Assembly: GCF_009663685.2 (NCBI RefSeq)
Contig: NZ_RCOG02000032.1
Coordinates: forward strand, 736,382-800,381
Length of the DNA stretch: 64,000 nt
Reading direction: 5' to 3'
From: Cupriavidus sp. U2
GTDB lineage: Bacteria; Pseudomonadota; Gammaproteobacteria; Burkholderiales; Burkholderiaceae
In this document: positions 39,309 to 47,473 of the stretch, piece after piece
Position numbering within the stretch: position 1 is the first letter of the stretch
How the letters are laid out: each line of letters opens with the position of its first letter
Position numbers and translations under genes: made by a program
The notes under the pieces: model-generated
What the model was told of the DNA's origin: nothing
What the model saw: the letters and a program-made list of their open reading frames with translations, nothing else
Databases searched by the model: none

Positions 39309-40292
39309 ATGCAGATTCATATCAAGCGCGCCATCGAGCGCGTGCCGGGCGGCATGATGATCGTGCCGTTGCTGATCGGTTCGCTGGTTGCAACGTTTGC
39401 CCCCGAGGGTCCGAAGTTCTTCGGGTCGTTCACGAACGCCCTGTTCACCGGCGCGCTACCCATCCTGGCCGTGTTCTACGTCTGCATGGGCGCCAGCATC
39501 AGCGTCAAGGCCACGCCCTACATCGTGAAGAAGGGCGGCGTGCTGTTTGCCACCAAGGTGGGCACGGCCATGCTGCTGGGCGTGATCCTCGGCCATTTCC
39601 TGGGCGAGGCGCCGATCAGCGCCGGCATGTTCGCCGGCATGTCCACGCTGGCCGTGGTGGCGGCGATGAATGACACCAACGGCGGCCTGTACATGGCCCT
39701 GATGGGCCAGTACGGCAAGCCTGAGGACGTGGGCGCCTACTCGATCATGTCGCTGGAATCGGGCCCGTTCCTGACCATGGTCACGCTGGGCGTGGCGGGC
39801 CTGTCGGCCTTTCCGTGGCCGACGCTGGTCGGCAGCATCCTGCCGCTGATGCTGGGCATGATCCTGGGCAACCTGGACCGCGAGATGCGCGAATTCCTGA
39901 GCAAGGCCGTGCCGGTGATGATTCCGTTCTTCGCGCTGGCGCTGGGCGCTGGCCTTGACCTGCACAAGGTATGGCAGGCTGGCATGCTGGGCCTGGGCCT
40001 GGGTGTCGCCGTGGTCGTGGTGACGGGCTTCGCGCTCTATATCGCCGACCGCCTGAGCGGCGGCACCGGCGTGGCGGGCGTTGCGGCGGCCAGCACCGCT
40101 GGCAACGCGGCAGCCGTCCCAACCCTCGTGGCGGCCGCCAACCCGGCCTACACCGAGGCCGCCAGGCACGCCACGATCCTGGTGGCCGCCTGCGTGGTGG
40201 TGACTGCGGTGCTGACCCCGCTGCTGACCGCCTTCGTGGCGCGTCGCGTGGCACGGCGCACGAACGCCACCATGGCCAGGACCGCCGCATGA
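39309..40292 (+). CDS. KdgT-family permease, probable acid-sugar importer
   Basis: 327 aa, the same length as E. coli KdgT (2-keto-3-deoxygluconate permease). About ten membrane segments are visible. Family motifs include GGMMIVPLLIGSLVATFAPE, MSTLAVVAAMNDTNGGLYMAL and GNAAAVPTLVAAANP. Its position ahead of a four-carbon acid kinase and PdxA2 suggests that it imports D-threonate or D-erythronate rather than 2-keto-3-deoxygluconate; this is inference from context. GCAGGAG precedes its start. Its stop overlaps the next start. Confidence 0.88.
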   Translation: MQIHIKRAIERVPGGMMIVPLLIGSLVATFAPEGPKFFGSFTNALFTGALPILAVFYVCMGASISVKATPYIVKKGGVLFATKVGTAMLLGVILGHFLGEAPISAGMFAGMSTLAVVAAMNDTNGGLYMALMGQYGKPEDVGAYSIMSLESGPFLTMVTLGVAGLSAFPWPTLVGSILPLMLGMILGNLDREMREFLSKAVPVMIPFFALALGAGLDLHKVWQAGMLGLGLGVAVVVVTGFALYIADRLSGGTGVAGVAAASTAGNAAAVPTLVAAANPAYTEAARHATILVAACVVVTAVLTPLLTAFVARRVARRTNATMARTAA

Positions 40293-41509
40293 GCTGGCTC
40301 ATCATCGCCGACGACCTGTCCGGCGCGGCAGACTGCGCCATCGGCTTTGCCGCGCACGGCGCGCGCACGGTGGTGACGCTGGATGCAGCGGCCGCCGTGG
40401 AAGTCGGCGGTGCCGATGTAGTCGCCGCCGACGTCGATAGCCGCCGCCTGGCGCCAACCGAGGCCGCCGCGCGCAATCTCGAAGCCTGGCGCTGCGGCAC
40501 TGCCGCACACCGCCGGCTCTACAAGAAGATCGATTCGACCCTGCGCGGCAACTGGGCTGCCGAGACGGCCGCGCTGCAGCCGGTGGCCGGCCTGGCCGTC
40601 GTCGCCCCGGCCTTTCCGGCCATGGGCCGCACCACGCGCGACGGCCGGATGTTCGTGAACGGCCAGCCGCTTGAAAGCACCGACATCTGGCGCCTGGAAG
40701 GCCTGACCGGCCCCGCCGACATGGTGGCGCTGCTCGAAGCGCAGGGCCTGCGCACCGCGCGCATTTCGCTGTACACGCTGCGCGCCGGCCTGGCCGCCGT
40801 GCAATCTCAACTGGCAGGCTGGCAGGCCGAGGGCTATCAGGCCGTGGTCTGCGATGCTGAAATCGAAGCCGACCTGCTCACGCTGGCCCAGGCATCGATC
40901 GACCTGGCCACGCCGGTGTTCTGGGTGGGCTCGGGCGGCCTGGCGCGCGCGCTGTCGGCGGCGGCACCGGTGCGCGGCGTGGACACCCCGACCCCGGCAC
41001 CCCGCCACGAAGGCCCGGTGCTGACGCTGGTGGGCAGCATGTCCGGCGTGTCGGGCAGGCAGGCCACCTATCTTTGCGAACAGGCCGGCATCGACGCGCT
41101 GGTGGTGCCGCCGCAGGCGCTGCGCGACGGCGCACACCACGCGGCATGGATCGCGTCGCAACAGTCAATTGCCGACTGCCTGATGGCGGGCCGCGACCTG
41201 CTGGTCAGCATCGGCCGCGACGACGCATTCGACCCGGCCGAAGGGCCGCAGTTGTCCGCCGCACTGGCCCAGCTGGTATTACCCTACTTTGCGCACGTCG
41301 GCGGGCTGATTGCCACCGGCGGCGAAACGGCACGTGCGATGCTGGCGGCCGCCGGCATCGGCGCCCTCACGCTGAAGCGCGAGGTGGAAGCCGGCGTGCC
41401 GCTATCCGAAACCCTCACGGGCCCCACGCGCCGCATTGCCACCAAGGCGGGCGCGTTCGGCACCGACGCCGCGCTATGGCTTGCCTGGCAAGCCATGCGC
41501 CAGGACTGA
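40289..41509 (+). CDS. dtnK: Four-carbon acid sugar kinase (DUF1537), probable D-threonate kinase
   Basis: 406 aa from the ATG that overlaps the permease stop. The N-terminal substrate domain has IIADDLSGAADCAIGFA and KKIDSTLRGNW; the C-terminal nucleotide domain has GSMSGVSGRQ and GGLIATGGETARAML. DUF1537 proteins phosphorylate four-carbon aldonates; with a PdxA2 partner they define the D-threonate (DtnK) or D-erythronate route shown in Cupriavidus. The next gene is PdxA2, which supports D-threonate most. The exact stereochemistry cannot be read from sequence. Confidence 0.88.
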   Translation: MSWLIIADDLSGAADCAIGFAAHGARTVVTLDAAAAVEVGGADVVAADVDSRRLAPTEAAARNLEAWRCGTAAHRRLYKKIDSTLRGNWAAETAALQPVAGLAVVAPAFPAMGRTTRDGRMFVNGQPLESTDIWRLEGLTGPADMVALLEAQGLRTARISLYTLRAGLAAVQSQLAGWQAEGYQAVVCDAEIEADLLTLAQASIDLATPVFWVGSGGLARALSAAAPVRGVDTPTPAPRHEGPVLTLVGSMSGVSGRQATYLCEQAGIDALVVPPQALRDGAHHAAWIASQQSIADCLMAGRDLLVSIGRDDAFDPAEGPQLSAALAQLVLPYFAHVGGLIATGGETARAMLAAAGIGALTLKREVEAGVPLSETLTGPTRRIATKAGAFGTDAALWLAWQAMRQD

Positions 41510-41536
41510 TTTCCCCACCAAACGGGACAAGGACAA

Positions 41537-42538
41537 ATGAGCGACTACATTCCGGTTATCGGCATCACGATGGGTGATGCCACGGGCATTGGCCCCGAAG
41601 TCATCGTCAAGAGCCTGGCGCACGAGAGTGTCTACGCCCAGTGCCGCCCGCTGGTCATCGGCGACGCGCGCCGGCTGGAGCAGGCCGGCCGCCTGGTCAA
41701 CTCGACGCTCAAGGTGCGCGCCATCGCATCGCCCGACGAAGCCCGCTTCGAACTGGGCACGATCGACTGCATCGACCTGGGCCTGATCCCGGAAGACCTG
41801 CCGTTCGGCAAGCTGTCGGCCGTGGCCGGCGACGCCGCGTTCCGCTATATCGAGCGCGCCGTGCAACTGACGCAGCAGGAAAAGATCGACGCGATCTGCA
41901 CCGCGCCGCTGAACAAGGAGGCGCTGCACGCCGGCGGCCACAAGTTCCCGGGCCATACCGAGATGCTGGCGCACCTGACGGGCACGCCCGAGGTGTCGAT
42001 GATGCTGGTGGCGCCGAAGCTGCGCGTGATCCACGTGACCACCCACATCGGCCTGATGGACGCCATCCGCAAGATCGAGCCGGGGCTGGTGCAGCGCACG
42101 ATCGAGCGCGGCGACACCACGCTCAAGCGCGCCGGCATTGCCGCGCCGCGCATTGGCGTGTGCGGCATCAACCCGCACGCCGGCGAAAACGGCCTGTTCG
42201 GCCAGGGCGAGGAAGAGCAGAAGATCATCCCGGCCGTGGAGGCGCTGCGCGCGCAGGGCGTGGATGTGGAAGGGCCGCTGCCGGCCGATACGCTGTTCTA
42301 TCGCGCCGGCCGGGGCGATTTCGACCTGGTGGTGGCGATGTACCACGACCAGGGCCATGGCCCCGTGAAGGTGCTGGGCCTGGAAGCCGGCGTGAACATC
42401 ACCGTCGGCCTGCCGGTCATCCGCACGTCGGTTGACCACGGCACCGCGTTCGACATCGCCGGCAAGGGCATCGCCGACGAGCGCAGCCTGCTCGAAGCCC
42501 TGCGCCAGGGCGCGGAACTGGCCACGCGGCGCGCGTGA
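41537..42538 (+). CDS. pdxA2: 4-phospho-D-threonate/erythronate dehydrogenase (PdxA2)
   Basis: 333 aa. It is a PdxA-type metal-dependent oxidative decarboxylase. The divalent-metal His residues appear in VTTHIGLMDAI, MYHDQGHGPVK and TSVDHGTAFDIAG. PdxA2 enzymes convert the 4-phosphate of threonate/erythronate to dihydroxyacetone phosphate, NADH and CO2. It is separate from pyridoxal synthesis, judging by its neighbours: permease, DUF1537 kinase and DeoR. A terminator follows, isolating the regulator gene. Confidence 0.9.
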   Translation: MSDYIPVIGITMGDATGIGPEVIVKSLAHESVYAQCRPLVIGDARRLEQAGRLVNSTLKVRAIASPDEARFELGTIDCIDLGLIPEDLPFGKLSAVAGDAAFRYIERAVQLTQQEKIDAICTAPLNKEALHAGGHKFPGHTEMLAHLTGTPEVSMMLVAPKLRVIHVTTHIGLMDAIRKIEPGLVQRTIERGDTTLKRAGIAAPRIGVCGINPHAGENGLFGQGEEEQKIIPAVEALRAQGVDVEGPLPADTLFYRAGRGDFDLVVAMYHDQGHGPVKVLGLEAGVNITVGLPVIRTSVDHGTAFDIAGKGIADERSLLEALRQGAELATRRA

Positions 42539-42576
42539 TCCCCGCCGTTTGACCGCGCCTGCACTGCTGTAAGATC

Positions 42577-42602
42577 GGGGATCGTTTTTCGATCCCCTTT
42601 TT
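42577..42602 (+). terminator. Terminator after pdxA2
   Basis: The stem GGGGATCG/CGATCCCC with a T5 loop is followed by five T. It lies between pdxA2 and the regulator, which may be reached by read-through or its own promoter. Confidence 0.85.
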
Positions 42603-42614
42603 CTTGTCTCGCTC

Positions 42615-43391
42615 ATGAAAGCCGCCGACCGCCGCCGCGCCATCCTCGAACTCGTGCTTGCGGGTGAAGACGCCAACGTCGACCGCCTGACCGCGAGCCT
42701 TGGCGTGTCCGAGGCCACCGTGCGCCGCGACCTGACCGCCCTGGCGCGTGAAGGCCGCATCGTCCGCACCTATGGCGGCGCCGCCGCGCTGATGCAGGTG
42801 GGCGGCCACGAACCCGAGGCATCGCTGGAGGAACGCAAGGCCCTGCAGCGCGAGCAGAAGGAAGCCATCGCCCGCCTGGCGGCAAGCTTCGTGCAGGACG
42901 GCGACGCGGTGCTGCTGGACAGCGGCACCACGGCCGCCGCGCTGGCCCGCTTGCTGGCCGCGCGCGAAGACCTGCACGTCTACACCACGAATCTGCTGGC
43001 CGTGACCGCGCTGGCGGGCCTGCCCAAGGTCCGCGTCACGCTGATCGGCGGCGATGTGCGCCCGTCGAGCATGGGCACGTTCGGGCCGCTGGCGCAGGTG
43101 GCGCTGTCACGCATCAGCGTGGACAAGGCATTCCTGGGCGCCGACGGCGTGGTGGCCGGCGTGGGCCTGTGCGAAGCCAGCGCGGAACAGGCCTACCTGA
43201 AGGAATGCATCATCCGCCAGGCCGCCGACATCTTCGTGCTGGTCGATTCCACCAAGCTCGGCCGCGCCCGCCAGCAGCACTGGACCCCGCTGGAACGCGC
43301 CTGGACGCTGGTTACCGATGCCGACGCCACGCCGGCGCAACTTGAACCGTTTCACGCGCTCAAGCAGGTCGAGGTGGTGGTGGCCGAGTAG
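42615..43391 (+). CDS. DeoR-family repressor of the acid-sugar operon
   Basis: 258 aa. The DeoR helix-turn-helix is at about residues 5-57 (RRRAILELVLAGEDANVDRLTASLGVSEATVRRDL is split here only for description; signature VSEATVRRDL). The sensor domain resembles phosphosugar isomerases (LLDSGTTAAALARLL, LIGGDVRPSSMGTFGP, FLGADGV, VDSTKLGR). The inducer is likely a phosphorylated intermediate of the pathway. The two palindromes at 39191-39260 are its probable sites. Confidence 0.9.
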   Translation: MKAADRRRAILELVLAGEDANVDRLTASLGVSEATVRRDLTALAREGRIVRTYGGAAALMQVGGHEPEASLEERKALQREQKEAIARLAASFVQDGDAVLLDSGTTAAALARLLAAREDLHVYTTNLLAVTALAGLPKVRVTLIGGDVRPSSMGTFGPLAQVALSRISVDKAFLGADGVVAGVGLCEASAEQAYLKECIIRQAADIFVLVDSTKLGRARQQHWTPLERAWTLVTDADATPAQLEPFHALKQVEVVVAE

Positions 43392-43630
43392 CCGCGATGT
43401 GATCGGCGGCGATGGCGGGCGTCGCGCCGGACCGCCACGTTCCAGCAGGAAGACGCGGCGCGGACGTTTCGATACGTACGGCGGGTGCGCAATCGGCATC
43501 CCGCACCCGCAGCAGGGCTAATACGCCCGGCGCGCGCGCGTGCTAACTTGCGGCCTTCCCGCACGTGTATCCCGACGCACGTCCGCAAGCAAAGCCGTTA
43601 GACGCACGCAAGCACACGATGGAGGCCGTC

Positions 43631-44503
43631 ATGCAAATCGCTTTCCTTGGACTCGGCACGATGGGGCTGCCGATGGCCGCAAACCTGCTCAAGGCCGGCC
43701 ATTCGGTACGCGCCTGGAACCGCTCGCCCGGCCCCGTCGACAAGCTCGTGGCACAGGGCGCGCAAGGCGTTACCACGGCTGCCGACGCCGCCCATGGCGC
43801 CCAGGTGCTGATCACGATGCTGGCCGACGACGCCGCCACGCGCGACACCATCGTCGGCGGCGGTGCGCTCGACGCGCTGGCCCGTGGCGCCATCCATATC
43901 AACATGGGCACCGTCTCGGTGGCGCTGGCGCGCGAACTCGCCGCGCTGCATGCGGCGCGTGGCGTGGCCTATGTCGCGGCGCCGGTACTGGGCCGCGTCA
44001 ACGTGGCCGAGGCCGGCCAGCTGAACATCCTTGCCGCCGGCGACTCCCAGGCGCTCACCACCGTGCAGCCGCTGTTCGACATACTGGGCCAGAAAACCTG
44101 GATCTTTGGCGACAAGCCCGAGCAGGCCAACGCGGTCAAGCTGGGCGTGAATTTCATGATCGGCGCCGCGATTGGCGCCATGAGCGAAGGCGCGGCGCTG
44201 GCACAGGGCTACGACGTCGACCCGGCCGCGTTCCTGGACCTGGTCACCGCCACGGTATTTGCCGCCCCGGTCTACAAGATCTACGGCGGTGCGATCGCCG
44301 AACAGCGCTTCGAGCCCGCCGGCTTCAAGCTGGCGCTGGGCGGCAAGGACGTCAGGCTGGCCCTGGAAGCGGGCGAGCAGGCCAACGTGCCGATGACGCT
44401 GGCCAGCACGCTGCGCGACGCGCATATCGAGGCCATCGCGCATGGACACAAGGATTGGGCGGCACTGGCCCTGACAGCGCGGCGGCGGGCGGGACGGGGC
44501 TGA
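43631..44503 (+). CDS. NAD(P)-dependent beta-hydroxyacid dehydrogenase
   Basis: 290 aa from MQIAFLGLG, with GGAGG upstream of the ATG. The Rossmann domain (FLGLGTMGLPMAANLLKAGH) and helical C-terminal domain with the catalytic Lys (KLGVNFMIGAAIGAMSEG) are those of 3-hydroxyisobutyrate/tartronate-semialdehyde dehydrogenases. One usual substrate motif, GGxxGA, reads APVLGR here. LtnD-type members oxidise four-carbon acids, so a link with the acid-sugar genes is possible, but the 239-bp gap holds no operon sign. Confidence 0.87.
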   Translation: MQIAFLGLGTMGLPMAANLLKAGHSVRAWNRSPGPVDKLVAQGAQGVTTAADAAHGAQVLITMLADDAATRDTIVGGGALDALARGAIHINMGTVSVALARELAALHAARGVAYVAAPVLGRVNVAEAGQLNILAAGDSQALTTVQPLFDILGQKTWIFGDKPEQANAVKLGVNFMIGAAIGAMSEGAALAQGYDVDPAAFLDLVTATVFAAPVYKIYGGAIAEQRFEPAGFKLALGGKDVRLALEAGEQANVPMTLASTLRDAHIEAIAHGHKDWAALALTARRRAGRG

Positions 44504-44540
44504 ACCGACGAAATTCGGCCCAGCGTCGGAATTTCATCAA

Positions 44541-44578
44541 AAAAAGGGGTTACGGCATCAACCGTAACCCCTTTTTGT
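44541..44578. terminator. Bidirectional terminator between the dehydrogenase and tRNA genes
   Basis: A perfect 15-bp stem (AAAAAGGGGTTACGG with its complement) with a 6-nt loop and T-runs on both strands. Confidence 0.92.
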
Positions 44579-44583
44579 TTCAA

Positions 44584-44662
<79 letters not shown>

Positions 44663-44678
44663 TTAGAAGGCGTGATGC

Positions 44679-47252
44679 TTAGCTGCCTTCCAGGAAGCTC
44701 TTCAGCTTGTCGGACCGGCTCGGGTGGCGCAGCTTGCGCAGTGCCTTGGCCTCGATCTGGCGGATACGCTCGCGGGTGACGTCGAACTGCTTGCCGACTT
44801 CTTCCAGCGTGTGGTCCGTGCTCATTTCGATGCCGAAACGCATGCGCAGCACCTTGGCTTCGCGCGGCGTCAGGCTGTCGAGCACGTCCTTCACCACGTC
44901 GCGCATGGAGCCATGCAGCGCCGCTTCGGCCGGGGCCAGCGTGTTCGTGTCCTCGATAAAGTCGCCCAGATGCGAATCGTCGTCGTCACCGATCGGCGTT
45001 TCCATGGAGATCGGTTCCTTCGCGATCTTCATGATCTTGCGGATCTTGTCCTCGGGCATTTCCATCTTCTCGGCCAGCGTTGCCGGGTCCGGCTCGTTGC
45101 CGGTTTCCTGCAGGATCTGGCGCGAGATCCGGTTCATCTTGTTGATCGTTTCGATCATGTGAACCGGGATACGGATGGTGCGGGCCTGGTCGGCGATCGA
45201 GCGCGTGATGGCCTGGCGAATCCACCACGTGGCGTACGTGGAGAACTTGTAGCCGCGACGGTATTCGAACTTGTCCACCGCCTTCATCAGGCCGATGTTG
45301 CCTTCCTGGATCAGATCCAGGAACTGCAGGCCACGGTTCGTGTACTTCTTCGCGATCGAGATCACCAGACGCAGGTTGGCCTCGGTCATTTCGCGCTTGG
45401 CTTCGCGGGCGCGCTTCTCGCCTTCGGACATCTTGCGATTGACGTCCTTCAGCTCCTTCAGCGGCAGCACCACGCGGGCCTGCAGGTCGATCAGCTTCTG
45501 CTGCAGCTCGTGCACGGCCGGCACGTTACGCTCGACGATCGTGCTGTACGGCTTGTTGTCGGCGACGATGGTCTCGATCCAGTCCAGATTCGTCTCGTTG
45601 CCGGGGAAGCGGGCAACGAAGTCGGCACGCGGCATGCCGCACTTGTCGACCACGATGTTCAGGATGGCACGTTCGAGCTTGCGGACTTCGTCCACCTGGC
45701 CGCGCAGCGTGTCGCACAGACGCTCGACGTTACGCGCGGTGAAGCGGATGCCCATCAGCTCGGCCTGGATCGCTTCCTGGGCCTTCACGTACGGCTTGGA
45801 CTTGTAGCCTTCCTTCTCGAAGGCACGGCGCATCTTGTCGAACTGCTCGGCGATGATGCGGAATTTCTCCAGCGCAGCAACCTTCAGCTCTTCCAGCTGA
45901 CGGGCGGATGCCCCGGCGCCGGCGCCGTTTTCGTCGTCGTCTTCGTCGTCGCCTTCCTCGTCGTCGCCGTCTTCCGACTCCTCGTCCTCGTCAGCGGAGG
46001 CGGCCGCGGCGGCCGGCGAGTTGTCCTGGACTTCCTCGGCGTTCGGATCGATCAGGCCATCGACGAATTCGTCGATCTTCATCTCTTCGTTGGCGATGCG
46101 CTCGGCGCTGGCCAGAATTTCCGAGATCGTGACCGGGCAGGCCGAAATGGCCATGACCATGTCCTTCAGACCGGCTTCGATACGCTTGGCGATCTCGATT
46201 TCGCCTTCGCGCGTCAGCAGTTCCACGGTACCCATTTCGCGCATGTACATGCGGACCGGGTCGGTGGTGCGGCCGAATTCGGAATCGACGGTGGACAGCG
46301 CGGCTTCGGCCTCTTCCTCGGCCTCTTCCTCGCTGGTGGCCGACGGGGCGTTGTCGTTCAGCAGCAGCGTCTCGGCGTCCGGCGCCTGTTCGTAGACGGC
46401 GATGCCGATGTCGTTCAGCGTGGCGACCAGCGTGTCGATCGTTTCCGAATCGACCATGTCGTCCGGAAGGTGATCGTTGATTTCCGCATAGGTCAGGTAG
46501 CCGCGCGACTTGCCCAGCTTGATCAGCGCCTTCAGCTTCTGGCGGCGGACCTCGAGTTCTTCCTCGCTACCGGCCTGGTTGGACGAAGCGAATTCCTTGA
46601 GCAGCGCCTTTTCCTTGGCCTTGCGGTCCTTGGCCTTCTGCTTCTCGGTCTTGGGGGCCGCCGCGGGCGTGGAGGCGGGCGCGTCGTTGTCGTAAAACTC
46701 TTCAGTCACGTCTTCGATGGTGCTGTCTTCTTGCTGCATCTCGGCCTTGGGCTTGCGGCCGCGCTTCTTCGGCTCGGGCTTGACGGCCGGGGCGGCGGGG
46801 CGCTCCGATGCAACGGGTGCGGGAGTTGCGGCACGGGCTTTCGGCGCGGTGGCAGCGGCGCCACCCTTGGCGCTGCTGGTCCGGGTGCCGGCCGTCGTTG
46901 CCGCACGCTTGCTCTCGACTTCGGTATTCTGCTGTTTCGCCACGGTGATACTCTTGCCTTTCACTGTTGCAGCGGCATCACTGCCGCTTGTATTGGCGCT
47001 GCTGCCGCTCTCGCGTGCCGAAGTCGAGGGCTTTGATTTTTCGGATGTGCGATTCCTGGCGGAAGTGGTTCCGGCGGGCGCTGAAACGCTACGCGCGGAC
47101 TTTGCTGGCGCAGACCGGGCTGATGTCGTCCTGACTGACGCGGTCGATGTCTTCGCCGCCGTTGTTTTCACGGACGCCTTGCCGCTCCCTGATTGGGGAG
47201 CTTTGGAGGGAGCCTTCCCGGCTGCCCTTTCGGTTGCTTTGGCCTTTGCCAT
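44679..47252 (-). CDS. rpoD: RNA polymerase primary sigma factor (sigma-70) with long N-terminal extension
   Basis: 857 aa from MAKAKATERAAG; upstream in-frame residues are poor. E. coli RpoD has 613. The extra part is a Lys/Ala/Ser/Thr-rich, probably disordered tail of about 200 residues in front of region 1.1. Region 1.2 (RTTDPVRMYMREMGTVELL), a strongly acidic non-conserved insert (about 20 Asp/Glu in a short stretch), regions 2-3 (RGLQFLDLIQEGNIGLMKAV; YATWWIRQAITRSI) and 4.2 (VTRERIRQIEAKALRKLR) are intact. It follows dnaG by 221 bp, the usual order, and is followed by tRNA-Ile2. Confidence 0.95.
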   Translation of the reverse strand: MAKAKATERAAGKAPSKAPQSGSGKASVKTTAAKTSTASVRTTSARSAPAKSARSVSAPAGTTSARNRTSEKSKPSTSARESGSSANTSGSDAAATVKGKSITVAKQQNTEVESKRAATTAGTRTSSAKGGAAATAPKARAATPAPVASERPAAPAVKPEPKKRGRKPKAEMQQEDSTIEDVTEEFYDNDAPASTPAAAPKTEKQKAKDRKAKEKALLKEFASSNQAGSEEELEVRRQKLKALIKLGKSRGYLTYAEINDHLPDDMVDSETIDTLVATLNDIGIAVYEQAPDAETLLLNDNAPSATSEEEAEEEAEAALSTVDSEFGRTTDPVRMYMREMGTVELLTREGEIEIAKRIEAGLKDMVMAISACPVTISEILASAERIANEEMKIDEFVDGLIDPNAEEVQDNSPAAAAASADEDEESEDGDDEEGDDEDDDENGAGAGASARQLEELKVAALEKFRIIAEQFDKMRRAFEKEGYKSKPYVKAQEAIQAELMGIRFTARNVERLCDTLRGQVDEVRKLERAILNIVVDKCGMPRADFVARFPGNETNLDWIETIVADNKPYSTIVERNVPAVHELQQKLIDLQARVVLPLKELKDVNRKMSEGEKRAREAKREMTEANLRLVISIAKKYTNRGLQFLDLIQEGNIGLMKAVDKFEYRRGYKFSTYATWWIRQAITRSIADQARTIRIPVHMIETINKMNRISRQILQETGNEPDPATLAEKMEMPEDKIRKIMKIAKEPISMETPIGDDDDSHLGDFIEDTNTLAPAEAALHGSMRDVVKDVLDSLTPREAKVLRMRFGIEMSTDHTLEEVGKQFDVTRERIRQIEAKALRKLRHPSRSDKLKSFLEGS

Positions 47253-47338
47253 TGGCACGCTCACTTTCGCCAGTACTGGAGAGAGATTTCGCAATCCAAA
47301 CCGGGCATTGTAGCACGTCACCAATCCCCGGCTTCCTG

Positions 47339-47359
47339 TCAGGTGAGGTTTTCACCTGA
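47339..47359. other. Hairpin in the dnaG-rpoD gap
   Basis: TCAGGTGA pairs with TCACCTGA around a 5-nt loop. It lies about 90 bp before the rpoD start codon, within its probable mRNA leader. A regulatory or partial termination role is possible; no T-run follows in the rpoD direction. Confidence 0.35.
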
Positions 47360-47473
47360 AAAATCAAGGCTTAAGCGGTTAGACCCCGGATTTGTCCGTC
47401 AGTTGGGGTCACATGCGCGGCTCAAGCCGAAAAACCTGTGCGCTGCCTTTTATCGTGTGCCGTGTGACGGCTA

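Noticed and set aside
44724..47036. 770-codon plus-strand frame opposite rpoD
   Set aside because: Mirror frame of rpoD; rich in Leu/Val/Arg/His without domain signatures.
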